From Cyprinodon diabolis (taxonomy: Eukaryota > Chordata > Actinopteri > Cyprinodontiformes > Cyprinodontidae), in assembly GCA_030533445.1 (NCBI GenBank), contig CM060066.1:33697235-33761234 (forward strand): a stretch of DNA of 64,000 bases, in the 5' to 3' direction. Both the position numbers and the translations under genes were made by a program. Below are positions 10,601 through 23,779 of this stretch, one piece after another; the first letter of the stretch is position 1; each line of letters begins with the position of its first letter. The notes under the pieces are model-generated. The model had not been told where the DNA came from and ran no database searches. It worked only from the letters and a program-made list of their open reading frames with translations.

Positions 10601-13600
10601 ATTGACCAACTCTGCAAATCAGTAGCTCATTAACACAATCATGTTTTAATGAGAAAACGTAAGACTTACAGTAAGTGTGGATACACAAGAACCAGAGGAG
10701 ATGACATCTAAGGGAAAGAACCTTACTACAGCTGAGATATGAAGAACTACATGGATATCAGGCGTATGCAATTAAATAATACATGGATCACAACAAATTA
10801 TGAAAAAGTAGATATCATATTATCCAAATGCCCTCTGGTGCAATTGGTAGAGAGACATGTCTCCCTAGCTGGCAGTCGTGAGGAAAATCTTTCCCAAGTG
10901 TATCTATGAACACAGGAAAAGGGTTTCTAAGACTAGTTCACTTTTTAATAACTTATCATTCAGTTTCATTTCTCCAGGGAACAGGGGTGTGCACATTCTT
11001 GGCAGACACATTCTGAACAATGCCTTGAAGATAATAAATATAAGACTGAAAGCAGTGCTTAGCACCGGGGATCCAGCCCAGAGATACAGAGACCCACTTA
11101 CTGCTGTTCTAACTGGGTAAAATAGAAGCAGGGGCCACAATAGAGCAGTAAGCAGAGACAAAGATAGGTGGTGAGCACAGATGGTGGCCAGGCTCAAGAG
11201 ATGAAGCTGGTTGATGTGGTTTGCCAGATGTATATGAGTAGATGGATAGTGTCCCAGCCTGTGAGTGTAGATTCTGTCAACTCTTGCCAACTCTTATAAC
11301 AACTCTTTTGTGATTTTTATTGAACTTCTTTCCTCAAAGAATCTGTAAAGGATCTAACGTCTTAGATCAAGCATGTACCATATTTCATACTGGGTCTTTT
11401 CTTTTGCTTACATTTCATGATAGAGCAAGTAACATGAGAAACTCACAAATGCAGTCTAGTATTTACCTGATGGATATACATAGCTTAATGTAAATTATAT
11501 ATCATAGGTTTTATAAAAAAAAAGGATAAAAAATAGAAGGCAACCAAATTTCTTTTAGATTTTATTAGTCAAAGAAGATCAGAGGAAGTGGCATATGAGC
11601 CAAGACAGAACATACCTCCTGCTTGCAAATCTGGTACTCCGCATATGGCGCAATAATGTCAGGAGAAAAATCTGAAGCTTGGACATATGTTCAGTTAATA
11701 AAAGGGGCTTTACATTAAAGGTCTTACTAATAGCTAACTTCATGGCCTGTGTATTATAAAGTATCATGAACAGACCCAGAGGATTTTAGATGATGGGGCT
11801 TAGAGAACATATTCCTACCACGCAATTGTGAATCTGCTTTTTGTTTAAATAATGTAAAAAATCATGCCATAAAAAGCTCATTATCCGACAAAGATATTAT
11901 AACACATTTGACAAAGTACCATATAGTTTGATCACCATTACCAAGGCTTCTATAGGTTTTTGGACATGCAAAGAAAACTGCCCCATTATAATGTAAATCA
12001 GATTTGGTGCGATTGTGAGCTTTACTTCAGGAGATCAAAATATTATTAACAACTTTAAAAGTAATGTGTTATATCAGTGCTTACTTAAATTTTTTTAAGG
12101 TTAGTTATGTAAGGAGATTGGGCCCAGCATTATGTAACTCAATGTAGACAAAGCCATGATGCAGAATGTACAGACAGCAGACTTTTCATTGTTTGCAGGA
12201 CAATTATTAAGCTAAACAGCTACACTACTGTGAAAAAGAAAATCTAATATTTACTTCAGTTTGATAAGCCATTTAATGGCTAAGGTTACATAAATAATGT
12301 ATTTGAATATGTTCTGTTATATGTTGAGAATGCAGGCAATAGCTATATTTAAATGAAAAAATACCAGAATCGGATTGAAATGTATTTGCATTGAAAAGCA
12401 CAAAAATAACTGGATTGTGCTGTTTATATGGGCATTAGCAAACAATAAAAAAAAATGGCTGATCAGACAAAAAAAATGTTAAATTATCAAGTTAATTGGG
12501 ATAGACTGATAACAGCTTGGCAGCGCAATTTGACACTCAAGGCAAAAAATAAAGCACACTGACACAGAGTGCTCTTGTACACCCAGTCATTGGCTGCTCT
12601 TGTACATCTTTCCACAAGCTTATATGTAAAACTTATACATAAAACAACCAGATTGCAATTTTAATCAGAACCTGCTAAAGAATATCAGAATATTCCAAAT
12701 AATGTGCTTACATGACACATTTTTAGTCCAGTCAGCTCAGTCCAAAAAAGAAAGTTATAAACAATCCACAGGACTCTTTCCAAGGTTGAAGACATTTTTG
12801 CTTCCCATCCAGAAATACCCGGGGTTCCTTTATTTTACTATTCCATATGAAACATACTAGGAGTGTACCTACGCCAAGCACCAGAGACTGGAGTCCCTAC
12901 TGGTAGTTTTAGAGTGCCCGTAAAAGAAAGATGAGGTTCAAAGCCATGGAAATGGTGGTAAAATTTACATTACTGCTGCCTATTTTCACTAGATAGCAAT
13001 ATGCATTTGGAAGTGCAGAAAATTCCTTCATTTTCTTTCTGTAGAGTGATTTCTAAGTAGATTTTGTCCGTCCTACTGTACATATATATTATCCCTAATA
13101 CATGGAAGTTTCTGCATTCAGGGTTGACTTTGGTATCCTGAACTTAAGTGGGACAAAGGCCTTGTTATGTAGCCTTCATTATTATAGCCCTACGATTAAT
13201 TTTTAGAAAATCATGTTATGCTATTTGGTAAAAAAAAAGAAGAAAAAAAGAATAGACCTATCTACACAGAAATGGGTCTTCAGCTGTCAGAAGAGGTGAG
13301 TGATTCAACTGTAACAGTAGGCCTGATCTTCAGAAAGTTTGTGTGTCTTAGGAGTGCAAATGTGTTTGTATCAGGAGAGCGGATCTGCAAAGAAGGTGCA
13401 AAATTTGCCTTCTAATTCAACAGATAATGTGTGCAATTTATTTTTGCATGTTTGTATTCCACAAAATGCAGATCTTATTCTGATGATTGAAACAATACTT
13501 CCTACAGTCAGATGCAAATTAACACACAGAAATATCTGCGGTCATCATTACCACAAAGGAGGGTTTGGGAAAATGCCAGACGATTGTGAGAGATTTTGTG

Positions 13601-13969
13601 CACATTTAGGTGTACATTCATTGCCCCACAGAAATAACCATAGTAGAGTAATATTAATAAAGAAAATATTGCTATGCAGGCTAGCAAAAATTACTGCATT
13701 AGGATGACAGAAAATCTTTATACAAGTAAACCAAAACAAAAAAAAACCCATAGAAATTAAATATTGTGGCATGTGTATATGACTTAGACTTAGCCAGATT
13801 TATTTTGTATGTCATTTTGTATACATGAGTTTATAAAAAGAAATTTCATTTAGAACAGCCTTTTTTTTTAAAGTGCAGCCTTGAAAAACAGTAATGGATA
13901 TCTAAAAAAATAGCAATATAAACATATGACTGTATATTTCCAGTTCTAACATTCATTTTATTTAGTTAT
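4691..13969. other. AT-rich stretch without recognised genes or repeats
   Basis: About 9.3 kb in which I see no protein-like reading frame, no splice-bounded exon with family similarity and no bounded transposon. Small simple-sequence tracts occur: T runs near 5761-5779, TTTA repeats near 7728-7744 and an A run near 10387-10403. A weak tRNA-like word near 10835 is discussed under rejected items. Frames up to 128 residues (for example 10904-11290) have compositions typical of chance. Confidence 0.5.
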
Positions 13970-15860
13970 TTTTAATAAATAAAATAACCCATTTTACACA
14001 ACATTAAGCAGTCTGATGGCAGTGGGGAAGAAACTGTTATGGAATCTGCTTGAACTGCATCGGATGCTTCGAAGCCTCTTCCCAGAGTGCAGCACGGAAA
14101 AAATTCTATGGTGAGGGTGTGAGCGGTCATTTATGATGTTCCGGGCTCGGGACACGCAGCACTGGGATGAAATATCTTTAGTGGAGGTAAGAGGAACCCC
14201 GATGATCTTCATTGCTGTTCTTACCACTCTTCTCACCTTCTTCCAGTCTGAGTTGCTGCAGCCTCCACACCACACAGTGAGAGATCTGGTGAGAATGCTC
14301 TCTATGGTGCTTCTGTAGAAGGTGGTGAGGATGGGTGGGGGCAGGTGGGCTCTCCTCATCCTCTGCAAGAAGTACATGCGCTTTTGTGCCCTTTTGACCA
14401 GTGAAGTGCTGTTTACAGTACATTCCAGGTGAGGGTGTCTGTGATGTGTACCCCCAGGAATTTGGTGCTGTTGAACACTTCTACAGCTGAGCTGTTGTTG
14501 AACAGTGGAGCGTGGTTAGGCTGGTTCTTCTCCATGTTCAGGATCAGGCTGTTATCTTTGCACCAGTCCACCAGGTGCTCCACCTCCTCTCTGTAGTTCT
14601 TGTCGTTGCCATCACTGATGAGGTCCACCACCGTGGTGTCGTCTGCAAACTTCACGATGTGATTGCTGGTGTCATCAGGGTGTACAGCTGGGGGCTCAGG
14701 ACGCAGCCCTGAGGGGAGTCTGTGCTTGGGATGGTGACATCAGAGGTGTTCTGTCCGACCCAGACTGACTGAGGTCTGTTGGTGAGAAAGTCTAGCAGCC
14801 AATTTTGAAAGGTTGTATTGAAGCCCAGCTGTTCCAGTTTGCCCATCAGATGCTGTGGGATGATGGTGTTGAAAGCTGAACTGAAGTCCAGAAACAGCAT
14901 CCGCACATGGATGTTCTTCTCTTCCAGGTGTGCTAGGCTCAGGGGAAGAGCAGAGGAGATGGCACCCTTAGTGGAGCGGTTCCGTCGGTAGGCGAACTGG
15001 AGTGGGTCGAATGTTGGCGGCAGACTGGAGATGATGTGTTCTTTAACCAGCCTTTCGGAGCACTATATCATGATTAGAATCAGTGCGACAGGCCTGTAAT
15101 CATTTAGTGAGGTGACCTGAGGCTTCTTTGGGACCGGAATAATGGTGGCAGACTTAAAGCATGCTGGCCCTATGGATTGGTCCAGCGAGGTGTTCAAGAT
15201 GTCTGTGAGGACACACTCCTTATACACCCGCCTAGGTATGTTGTCAGGCCCTGGGGCCTTCCTTGGATTGACTCTCCTCAGAGTTTTCATCACTTCAGCT
15301 ACGTCCAGGTTTAGTGTCTCCTCCCCCTGGCATGGAATGGCTTTCACTGCTGGAATGCTGTTTAGTGCCTCAAACCTTCCAAAGAAGTTGTTCAGTTCAT
15401 ATAGCAAGTAAATGTTTGCTGCATCTACCGGGGGGGAGGTTGTGTTGTAGTCCGTGATCATCCAAATGCCTTTCCACATCCTCCTGGTGTTGCTGTTGTC
15501 GTGGAAAAGATCCTGGATCTTTTGGCTGTGGGTCTGCTTCGCTGATCTGATGGCACAGTTTAGGTTGGCACAAGCTTTTCTCAGTGCCTCTTTATCACCA
15601 GGCTTGAAAGCTGAGTTCCATGCTTTTAGTGATTTTTAACCTCTCCCTTTATCCAGGGTGGTTGGTTGGCCCGGGTGGTGATGTTCTTTTTGATGCTGAC
15701 GTCCTCAATGCATTTGTTGATGTAGGCTGACAAAGTCACAGCATACTGATCAATATTTAATAAGTTGTTATTTGTTGCTGCAACCCTATGTATAACTTTA
15801 GTGGTTAGAGAAGTTTTTTCCCCTCTGCATTGTAGTGCAGCTTGCACATGGAGAGTAGTA
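13970..15860 (-). pseudogene. LINE reverse transcriptase, 5'-truncated and broken (L2/CR1-like group)
   Basis: Read on the minus strand, frames in order give: the linker before RT (15626-15847, with QPPWIKGEVK); the RT start with RKAPGPDNIP and VPKKPQVTSLNDYRPVAL (15063-15479); the RT core with [11 protein letters not shown] and SPQGCVLSP (14652-14906); the catalytic FADD box (MKFADDTTVV, at about 14626-14655); and the C-terminal segment ending near 13994. The endonuclease is missing, so it is a 5'-truncated copy. Several frameshifts and stops separate the pieces. Such proteins nick DNA and reverse-transcribe their own RNA. This copy cannot. The same family occurs at 21080-22241 and as a scrap at 26232-26290. 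Clade assignment within the L2/CR1/Rex1 group is uncertain. Confidence 0.9.
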
Positions 15861-15989
15861 TTTTTTCCTATTTTGTACCTGCCTTGTTGGCTACATATTC
15901 ATGATATGAATGAAAATCATCTTCAAGACATAAAAAATAAATTTCAGCAGAACTTTATAAATCCCTATTCCTACCGCCAAGGAGGTTAA

Positions 15990-16040
15990 GTTTTTATGAG
16001 AGTTTGTGTGTGTGTGTGTGTCTGTCTGTCTGTGTACAGG
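15990..16040. repeat. Short (TG)n / (TCTG)n tract
   Basis: A run of TG dinucleotides followed by TCTG units at about 16005-16034, a small microsatellite between two LINE remnants. Confidence 0.6.
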
Positions 16041-16394
16041 ATAACCTCAACAGTTAGGAATGGATTTTAATTAAATTTTTACCAAAGTTGCAACTCAGTC
16101 CAGGGAACAATCCATTTAATTTGGGTGATTATTCATATCCTAATCCAGATACAGGAATTTTTAAAGGATTCTTTAACATTATTTGATGGAACAAGCAGTC
16201 AATAGAGATAGGCAACACTGACCATTGACAGCTTCAGTTTCAGAATCTGACTCAAAAAAGTCCAGAAGTATTGCACTAAAGACAAAAAGACAGGAAAGGT
16301 GAGCCATGCCTTACTCAGGTGCAAAGTGAATGAAGAAGGTGAGAGCAGGACAGACACCAGAGGCTGTAGACATACTATGTGCCTTATTTATATA

Positions 16395-17889
16395 CTTATG
16401 AAAGGATTACAGGCATGTATTGAAAACATAAAAACCTGACTCTTAACTTTATGTTTCTGAATGCAGACAAATCAGAAGTTATATTCTTTGGACCAGAGTC
16501 TTAGAAAAATAATCTGATTAGTCTGTCACTTCATTTGGATGGGATTAAACTGATTTCACATAATGATGTAAAAAATCTTAGTTATTTTTGATCAGGACCT
16601 GTCATTAAAATCCCATATCAAAGAGGTTTCTAGAATTTCCTTGTTTCATCTGTGGAACATTGCAATAATTAGAAATATAATTTCCAGGGGTTGCTGAGAA
16701 ACTAGTCAATGCATTTGTTTCTTTAAGGCTTGACTATTGTAATTCTTTACTATCAGGAAGTCCGAGGACTGTAGTTAAAAGCCTTCAGCTGATCCAAAAT
16801 GCTGCAGCCAGAGTTCTGATGTAAATTAAAAAGAGAGATCATATCTCTTCTATCCTAGCTTCTCTTTATTGGCTTCCTGTTAAATCCAGAATAGAATTTA
16901 AGATCCTCCTTCTCACATATAAAGCCTTAAATGGCCAAGCTCCATCTTATATCAAAGCTATGATTGTTCCTTATGTTCCTAACAGAGCACTTTGCTCTCA
17001 ATCTGCAGGTTTACTAGTGGTTCCCAGAATTTCTAAAAGTAGAATGGGAGGCAGATCTTTTAGTTATCAGGCTCCTGTCCTGTGGAACCAACTACCAGTT
17101 TTAGTCCGTGAGGCAGACACCCTGTCTACTTTTAAGGGTAGGCTTAAATCTTTCCTTTTTGATATAAGGTTATCCTGAGCTATCTCTATAGTTATGCTGC
17201 TATAGGCTTAGACTTCTGGAAGACATAGGGGCCCCTATGTCATAATTCTACTTCATTCTATCTCTATTCTCCGAATCTGGAGAATCTGTTAGTTCAATCT
17301 CTAAAGTTATGCTATCTCTCCTTTTTCTCATAGTAGCTTTGCCCTCGTGTGTGCCTCTTTGGCTTTGACACCATACTGGAGAGAAATATCAGCTGTGCAA
17401 TTGCCATCAACACCTTTGTTTATAGATGTTGTAGATTGGCCTGTTTTTCCAGTGTAGTCCTGTTTCTCTGACTGTGACTGGCTGGATGTGCTCTCTTTCA
17501 TCCCCAGATGGGAGCTGGCTCTGAGCTCGTCTGCCTGGCTGTGTGTTTCCTGGACGGGGCTGCCTTTTTGCAGTTGCCTTTTGTATCTCTGCTTCTGTCT
17601 CCTTGAACCCCAGTCGCCTCGGCAGATGACCACACACACCAAGCCTAATTCTGCTGGAGGTTTCTTCCTGTTAAAAGGGAGTTTTTCCTCTTCACTTGCA
17701 CTACAAGCATGCTCAGTGAGAGGGATTGCATTCAAGTCAAATAGTCGATGCATTCAACTGGTTTTCCTTAGATAGAAAACTTTGAATCAATTTGACTGTA
17801 TGATCTGGTGAACTGTAAAGTGCCTTGAGATGACGTGTTGTGAATTGGTGCTGTATAAATAAACTACATTGAATTGAACTGAATTGATT
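16395..17889 (+). pseudogene. L2-type LINE: RT C-terminus plus 3' UTR
   Basis: The 5' part encodes, across frameshifts, the region downstream of the RT catalytic box: LNADKSEV, LDYCNSLLSG, LQLIQNAAARVL, LYWLPVKSRI and YKALNGQAPSY, then an open 72-residue end (16960-17178) with GGRSFSYQAPVLWNQLP and TFKGRLKSFLF. The 3' UTR follows (17180-17889) with the phrases 'gtttcttcctgttaaaaggg' and 'agtgccttgagatgac', and ends in ATTGA-type repeats. It is 5'-truncated and has a stop inside the RT C-terminus near 16822. Other copies of this UTR lie at 28780, 30504, 58532 and 59932. Confidence 0.9.
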
Positions 17890-20195
17890 TTGAGGACATT
17901 TTTACAAAAGGTGCCCCTTATAAAATAAAACAATTCATTAAAATTTCAAATGATCCAGATCATGCATAAGTCACAATATTGGGCAAAATTTGCTGCTTGG
18001 CGGAGGTCTGTGCTCTTCTAGTGCTTTTCCAGTTTTATTTCATTTGCTTCTGTTTCATTTCATGAAATCCACCAATTGAATGACAGAGTATAAAATGTGA
18101 CCATGTCTTGTAAAATGGAAAGTATGTGCTGTGAATGAAGCAGGGCACATAAATTCTGTGAGCATACCTTCCTTTACAAAACACCTTGATTTTTCCTTCA
18201 GCTCCAAGGTGCTTGGAACTGCAGTCTTAATCAGGTAAATAAAATAATAAAATTGTCTTTTATGGCATAATTACTTGGTCTTATGTCCTTGGAGTTTCTC
18301 TGTCACTAAGTGTTTGATTCTTTCTTTTCTATACATCTGAAGAGGCATTTCAAGAACAGCAAAAACTGTTTGTTAAAACAGCTGAATGTTCCAATATAGT
18401 AATAGTCTTATTACTAAACATTGTTATACAGCATTCTGTGTTTTTAATACTTTTTGCAATACTGACTGCAGTCCAGGAAATAGTGCTACAAAATAAAGTT
18501 ACACAAGCCACTAGAATTAAGTGACTTAATATGGTATTTTATTTTTACAATCCGTCTAAATGTTTTTGAATTAAATTGGGATATACTCATTCTTACTTAT
18601 TCAACAGCCCACTTGACAAAACAATACATTTTCACATTGTAGATTTTACTGCAGTTTTTATCGAAAACCAAACACAAACATTAGAAAAGTCATAAAAAAT
18701 AAACAAGGAATCAATACACCCTGTATATGTCCGTATCGACACCACCAATACAGGGGGGCAATCAAAAATGATGACTTCACTTTTTCTAGAACTAAATAAT
18801 AAATTTTGATATTATATTTCTTTTCCTGGCATTAATTAAGCATACAAGCAGAATAAGCATGGCTCCTGCAAATTTTTCTGTATCTGTTTCTCTCAGGATA
18901 AAACTTGCTGATAAAAGCAATTCTTTGTTCTGTTTTACTAGAAGCTGTTTTTAAATGCTGGAACAAAAAAACATCCAAGGGGGAAATGAAAAGGAACTAA
19001 CGCAAAGCATACACTGTTCCTGAACTAATTGAGACAACTCAAGTGTGATTTTAATGAGTCAAGCATCTTAAAACTTAAAACCGGTTTATCATCTAAACAG
19101 AAATTTCATTTGTTTCACATTTACAGTTGCTGATAGATATGAAGGTCACACAAAACATGAGTATTTTCCTAGAAAAGGTTTTCTTGTTTGCAAACCATAC
19201 AACTCTGCATTTACAGAAAGCTCCACTTTTTTGTTCTCTTCTTGCCCACCATCTTCAGTTAATTATGCAGTTCTAAACAGTACTACACATGCACTATTAT
19301 GAAAGTGCATGCCTTTGCAGTTTTCTACATGGTGTTATTTTCATTTAAGCCTCTGTAAACACAGTCTTACAGTAGCAGCCATTCAAAATGGCTCTTCCCA
19401 GTCAAAACCCAGCCAAATGGCAGCCCACTTCCCTGCAGATCCCAGCAAAATCCCCTCCAACTTCCAGCTACTGACCTTCTCATGGGGCGCATATTTTTTT
19501 TTACTCTGATTCCACCCGTTCACTGAATTACAGGGTCTGACCAGGAGAAAATGCTTCTCTTTAGACCTTAATGTTCACAAATCATGACAGAAATATTATT
19601 TTTGTACAAAGATTGATGTTCAAAAGGGAATTGTAGAGGACCAGCAAAGGGCCCATTTTCCATGTGTGATTGTCCCTTTTTGATTACCCTGAAGCATCCC
19701 CCCAGCCTATCAAAAATGTTTCATAGATGGCACAAAACTATTTGATAGTAGAGAGACAGAAAATGGGATTCAGAGAGTGGAAGACATGCAACTAAGGTGA
19801 ACGGGAAGGGACTTAAATCTTTTACAGCCACTTTAAAGACTGACCCCTCCATACATGGTTTATGCAATTTACCACTGTGCCAGTGCTGTCTCTCATTAGT
19901 GCCTTTCAAAACCTTTTCAGCATCACATACAAGAACAGAGAAGTCAGAAACACGGTGGAAAAATCTAGCGTAAAATGAACAAAAAAAAGGGCCAAGAAAA
20001 CCACATTAATGTAAACCAATCATCCATATGAAATCAAGTTTCTTAAAAATCTATATTTGTAAGTATTTGAAAGCGTATCCTGAAAACTTATCAGAACACC
20101 ACTTTCTTTGATTCAAAATGCCACATGAAGACGCTGCCTGACCAAAGCCAAGGATATTTTTAACAGAATCTCGAAACAGAACCATTAACTGTTCT
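17890..20195. other. No recognised feature
   Basis: AT-rich sequence between two LINE remnants. I see only short frames without family similarity and no bounded repeat. The frame at 19309-19509 has no recognisable motif. Confidence 0.45.
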
Positions 20196-20730
20196 GTTCT
20201 GAATGCTGTTCCTGGACTTCAGCTCAGCATTAAACACGATCATCCTCCAGGACCTGGTAGGCAAACTGGGCCCCTTAGGAATAAACACCCCCCTCTGCAG
20301 CTGGCTGCTGGACTTCCTCCCTGACAAAACCCAGGCTGTCAGAGTGGGGGACAACACCTCCGACGTCATCACCCTGAACACTGGTCCCCCCCAGGGCTGT
20401 GTCCTGAGCCCCCTGCTGTTCACCCTGATGACCCACGGCTGCTGTCCTCATTCGGGGCCTCATTCGTGGGCCTCATTCGGGACAACAACGAGGAGGCCTA
20501 CAGGGAGTAGGTACGGCATCTGGTGGACTGGTGCAGAGGAAACAACCTGATCCAAGACCAAGGAGATTATCATTGACTTCAGGAAATCCAGACCCACCTA
20601 CACAACCCTCCTCATCAATGACTCAACTGTGGAGGTCGTCAGCAGTGCTCCCCCCCCACCCCCCACCCCCCGCACACACACACACTGTTTTTTTGTGCAA
20701 TGTCAATAAAGGAAGTCTAAGTCTACCCAT
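20196..20730 (+). pseudogene. LINE RT fragment joined to a 3' UTR (internal deletion)
   Basis: The frame 20203-20550 begins with [13 protein letters not shown], followed by [16 protein letters not shown], the RT core of a jockey-superfamily LINE. It then skips part of the FADD region (the frame changes near 20440). Out-of-frame RT-like text ([11 protein letters not shown]) continues to about 20640. Then come a C-rich tract (20650-20676), a CA run, and an AATAAA-containing 3' end (20705 onward). The C-terminal third of RT is missing, so this is a 5'-truncated, internally deleted copy. Confidence 0.8.
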
Positions 20731-21079
20731 TTCAGTCAGGGAAAAACAACATGGTCTACAGAACAGCAAGACCTAGCCAGAACCTTATCCATTTGCTCTA
20801 AGGTTGTTGAACTCTGAATGAATCCCTGGCCCCTGCTTCAAACACCCCTCATCACCTTTTTCTACCTCCATGAAGGGCACTGTGTACTGGTTCCTAAACA
20901 GAGTTTAACACCCTTGTTTGTCTTTCTTCTTTTGGAAATACCTAAATTGGTCAACCATGTTGACGTTATAAAATATAATACCTGAAATACCTGAATATGT
21001 CTTGTAATATTCTTTGATACTGCATCATGTTTTTTCTCCCACACACCTGATCACTGCTGCACTTTAACCAAAAATGACC

Positions 21080-22241
21080 CTGGGTAAATGGGGAGGTTCG
21101 GAATTTGCTAAATTGCAAATCTAAAAAAGTCCCCAGGCCCCAATAACATATCTGGGCGGGTGTGCAAGGATTGCGCAGGTAAGCGGGCTGCTGTCCTCAT
21201 AGACATTTTAAAGACCTTGCTGGACCAATCCACAGTGCCAGCATGCTTTAAGTCTGCCTCCAATATTTTGGTCCTAAAGAAGCCTCAGGTCACCTCACTC
21301 AATGATTACTGGTCTGTCGCACTAACTGCTATCATGAAGAAGTGCTTTGAAAGCCTGGTTAAAGAACACATCACCTCCTGTCTCCCCCCAACATTCGATC
21401 CGTTCCACTTTGTCTACAGACGAAACCGCTCCATTGAAGATGCCATCTCCTCTGCACTTCACCTCAGCCTAGCACAACTGGAAGAGTACACCCACGTGCG
21501 GATACTGTTCCTGGACTTCAGTGCAGCTTTCAACACCATCATCACACAGCATCCCATAGGAAAACTGGAACAGCTGGGCTTCAGTACACCTCTCTGCAAC
21601 TGACTATTAGACTTCCTCACCAACAGACCTCAGTCAGTCCAGGTTGGACAGAACACCTCTGATGCCATCACCCTAAGCATAGGCTCCCCTCAGGGCTGTG
21701 TCCTGAGCCCCATGCTGTTTTACTCTGATGACACATAACTGCATTCCCAGGTTCACCGCCAATCACAGTGTGAAGTTTGCAGACAACACCTACGTGGCAG
21801 GCCTCATCAGAGATGACAATGACCAGTACTACAGAGAGGAAGTGGGGGAGCTTGTTGGTTGGTGCAGTGATAACAGCCTGATCTAGAATGTGGAGAAATC
21901 AAATGAGATCATCGACTTCAGGAAGAACAGGCCTAACCACGCTCCACTGCTCATCAACAGCTCAGCTGTAGAGGTGGTCAGCAGTGCCAGATTCCTTTGG
22001 GTGCACATCACTGGCAACCTCACCTAGACTATAAACACCACCTCACTGGTCAAAGGGGCACAAAAGCACATGTACCTCCTGCAGAGGATAAGGACAGCCC
22101 ACCTGCCCCCACCCATCCAGACGACCTTCTACAGAAGCATAGACAGCATTCTGACCATCTGTCTCACTGTATGGTGTGGAGTCTGCAACGCCGCAGATTG
22201 GAAGAAGGTAAGAAGAGTAGTGGGAATTGCAAAGAAGATCC
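21080..22241 (+). pseudogene. LINE reverse transcriptase fragment (same family as 13970-15860)
   Basis: The open stretch 21160-21603 (147 residues) carries the RT N-terminal blocks: KKPQVTSLNDYWSVAL, FHFVYRRNRSIEDA and ILFLDFSAAFNTI. It ends at a stop (TGA at 21601) where the family has Trp. Beyond it, in shifting frames, come [21 protein letters not shown], a damaged catalytic box near 21772 and LQRIRTAHLPPP (22070-22279). It is truncated at both ends, with no endonuclease and no 3' UTR. It shares long words with the minus-strand copy at 13970-15860, such as 'aagaagcctcaggtcacctc'. Confidence 0.9.
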
Positions 22242-22264
22242 TCTTCCCCTCAACTCTCATTCTA

Positions 22265-23010
22265 CTTTTAGAATTCTAGGAACCACTACTAACCCTGCAG
22301 ATATAGAATGAAGTATTCTGTTAGGAACATAAGGAATGTTCAGGTCTTTGGTATTAATTTCAATCCTATTCTGGATTTAAAAGGAAGCCAATCAAGAGGA
22401 GGCAGGATAGGAGAAATATGCTAGGATAAAGATCTATGTTTTTGATTCTAATAACAGATGCAGTCCAGATGCAGTATCGTATGAAAACAGTTTTGGTGCA
22501 TCAGTTAAGGGTGAAACAGTACTTGTATTAAGCAGGTGACTTTTTTTAAAGCAATACATTCACAAATATGGGGCCTCACTCTGTAGGCTCAACACAGGTG
22601 CCAACACATCTATGTTACCTGACCTATCACTATTTTTTGTTACTAACTAGATTTGTTTCTTATCCTCTCACATTAATAATTAATTTTCCCTGTGTTCTCT
22701 GCTCCTTATATTTATCTCACCGGACTACCTGAAGAATTCAGTCTACTGTGTCATTCATTAATAATTCTACCTAAAAGTCCTCTTGCCTCCCCACTCCATC
22801 ACTTCAATTCTTTACCTTCATTTCAGTTCTTCACATTCCATCAGGATCTCTGAACTTACACTGACCTTTGGAATTTTCATCATCACCCACTACATTGGAC
22901 CATGCTTGTTCCATCCATACACCCACTACCATCAAAGCCCAAAGTAAGCAGACTTGTACTCCTCTTCCCTCATTCATCAACCCAATGCCTGCAGCTACTA
23001 ACACACCTCT
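22265..23010. other. No recognised feature
   Basis: AT-rich DNA between the LINE fragment and a short LTR-like repeat. No supported reading frame or repeat boundary is seen. Confidence 0.4.
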
Positions 23011-23011
23011 C

Positions 23012-23276
23012 TGTCAGGAATTGGTGTGAAGTAGGACCTAAATGCAGGACGCCTCCTCATGGAAGAAAGTTAAGTTTGATAAACACAGTCTGAGCCAGGA
23101 ACACCACAAGACAGCTAGGTTAAGATATTAAGACTGTGACAGAGAACAAACGGGAGCTTAAATGCACATAGAGGTAATTACAAAACTATGGACAGCTGGG
23201 ATAAATTAACATGAGAGAAATCAGTCACAGGGGAGAAGAGGGGGAAAAAAAGAAACGTAGAATATGAACTATGACA
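23012..23276. repeat. Short TGTCA...TGACA repeat, LTR-like or MITE
   Basis: A 265-bp element starts TGTCAGGAATT and ends TATGACA. Five flanking bases (CTCTC) are repeated on both sides, consistent with an LTR or a short inverted-repeat element. The end words and 'aaatgcagga' resemble the family at 436-2163, but the copy is shorter. No coding sequence. Confidence 0.5.
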
Positions 23277-23779
23277 CTCTCTTTTAAAATTTAAACAGTT
23301 CATGTGACCTTCCTCCCCGTCAGCAAGATTAAGAAGATTCATTTGTGCAAAGTCTTTATTTGTAAATAAATCGTTTTACTTTAACTAGCTTTTATCTATA
23401 ATTCTGCATGTGGGTTGAGAAATTAAACAAGAACATACTCATTTTCTAAAATAAGGGACCGACAGTATTGTGGGACAGAAGAATTTAAGTTTATTATAAC
23501 ATCCTAATTTTTTTTATTTGTATGTATTGCACCCTGCACAAGATAGTTGATCTTTCCAAGTTGTTCTTCACCTTCCCCCCATAGATTGTAGTAAATAGGG
23601 ACCAGGCCCACCATGACCCTGACACATAAGTAGGAGAAGATGGGTGGATGTAATATCTATGTTTATTATGTTTTACAAAATTTTAGAAGGCAAAAGAGGA
23701 CGTTGAAAAGACTTCAAGCCCTAAAGTAAAGCACACCATAGAAAAAACTACTTTTGTGTGTATATTTGGTCTGCAAAGT

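Noticed and set aside
10834..10900. tRNA-like word 'tctggtgcaattggtagaga' fitting an A-box
   Set aside because: No B box at the right distance and no cloverleaf. It may be a very decayed SINE head, but the support is too thin.
10904..11290. 128-residue minus-strand frame
   Set aside because: No domain, no codon-like pattern and an overlapping frame on the other strand. A chance frame in AT-rich DNA.
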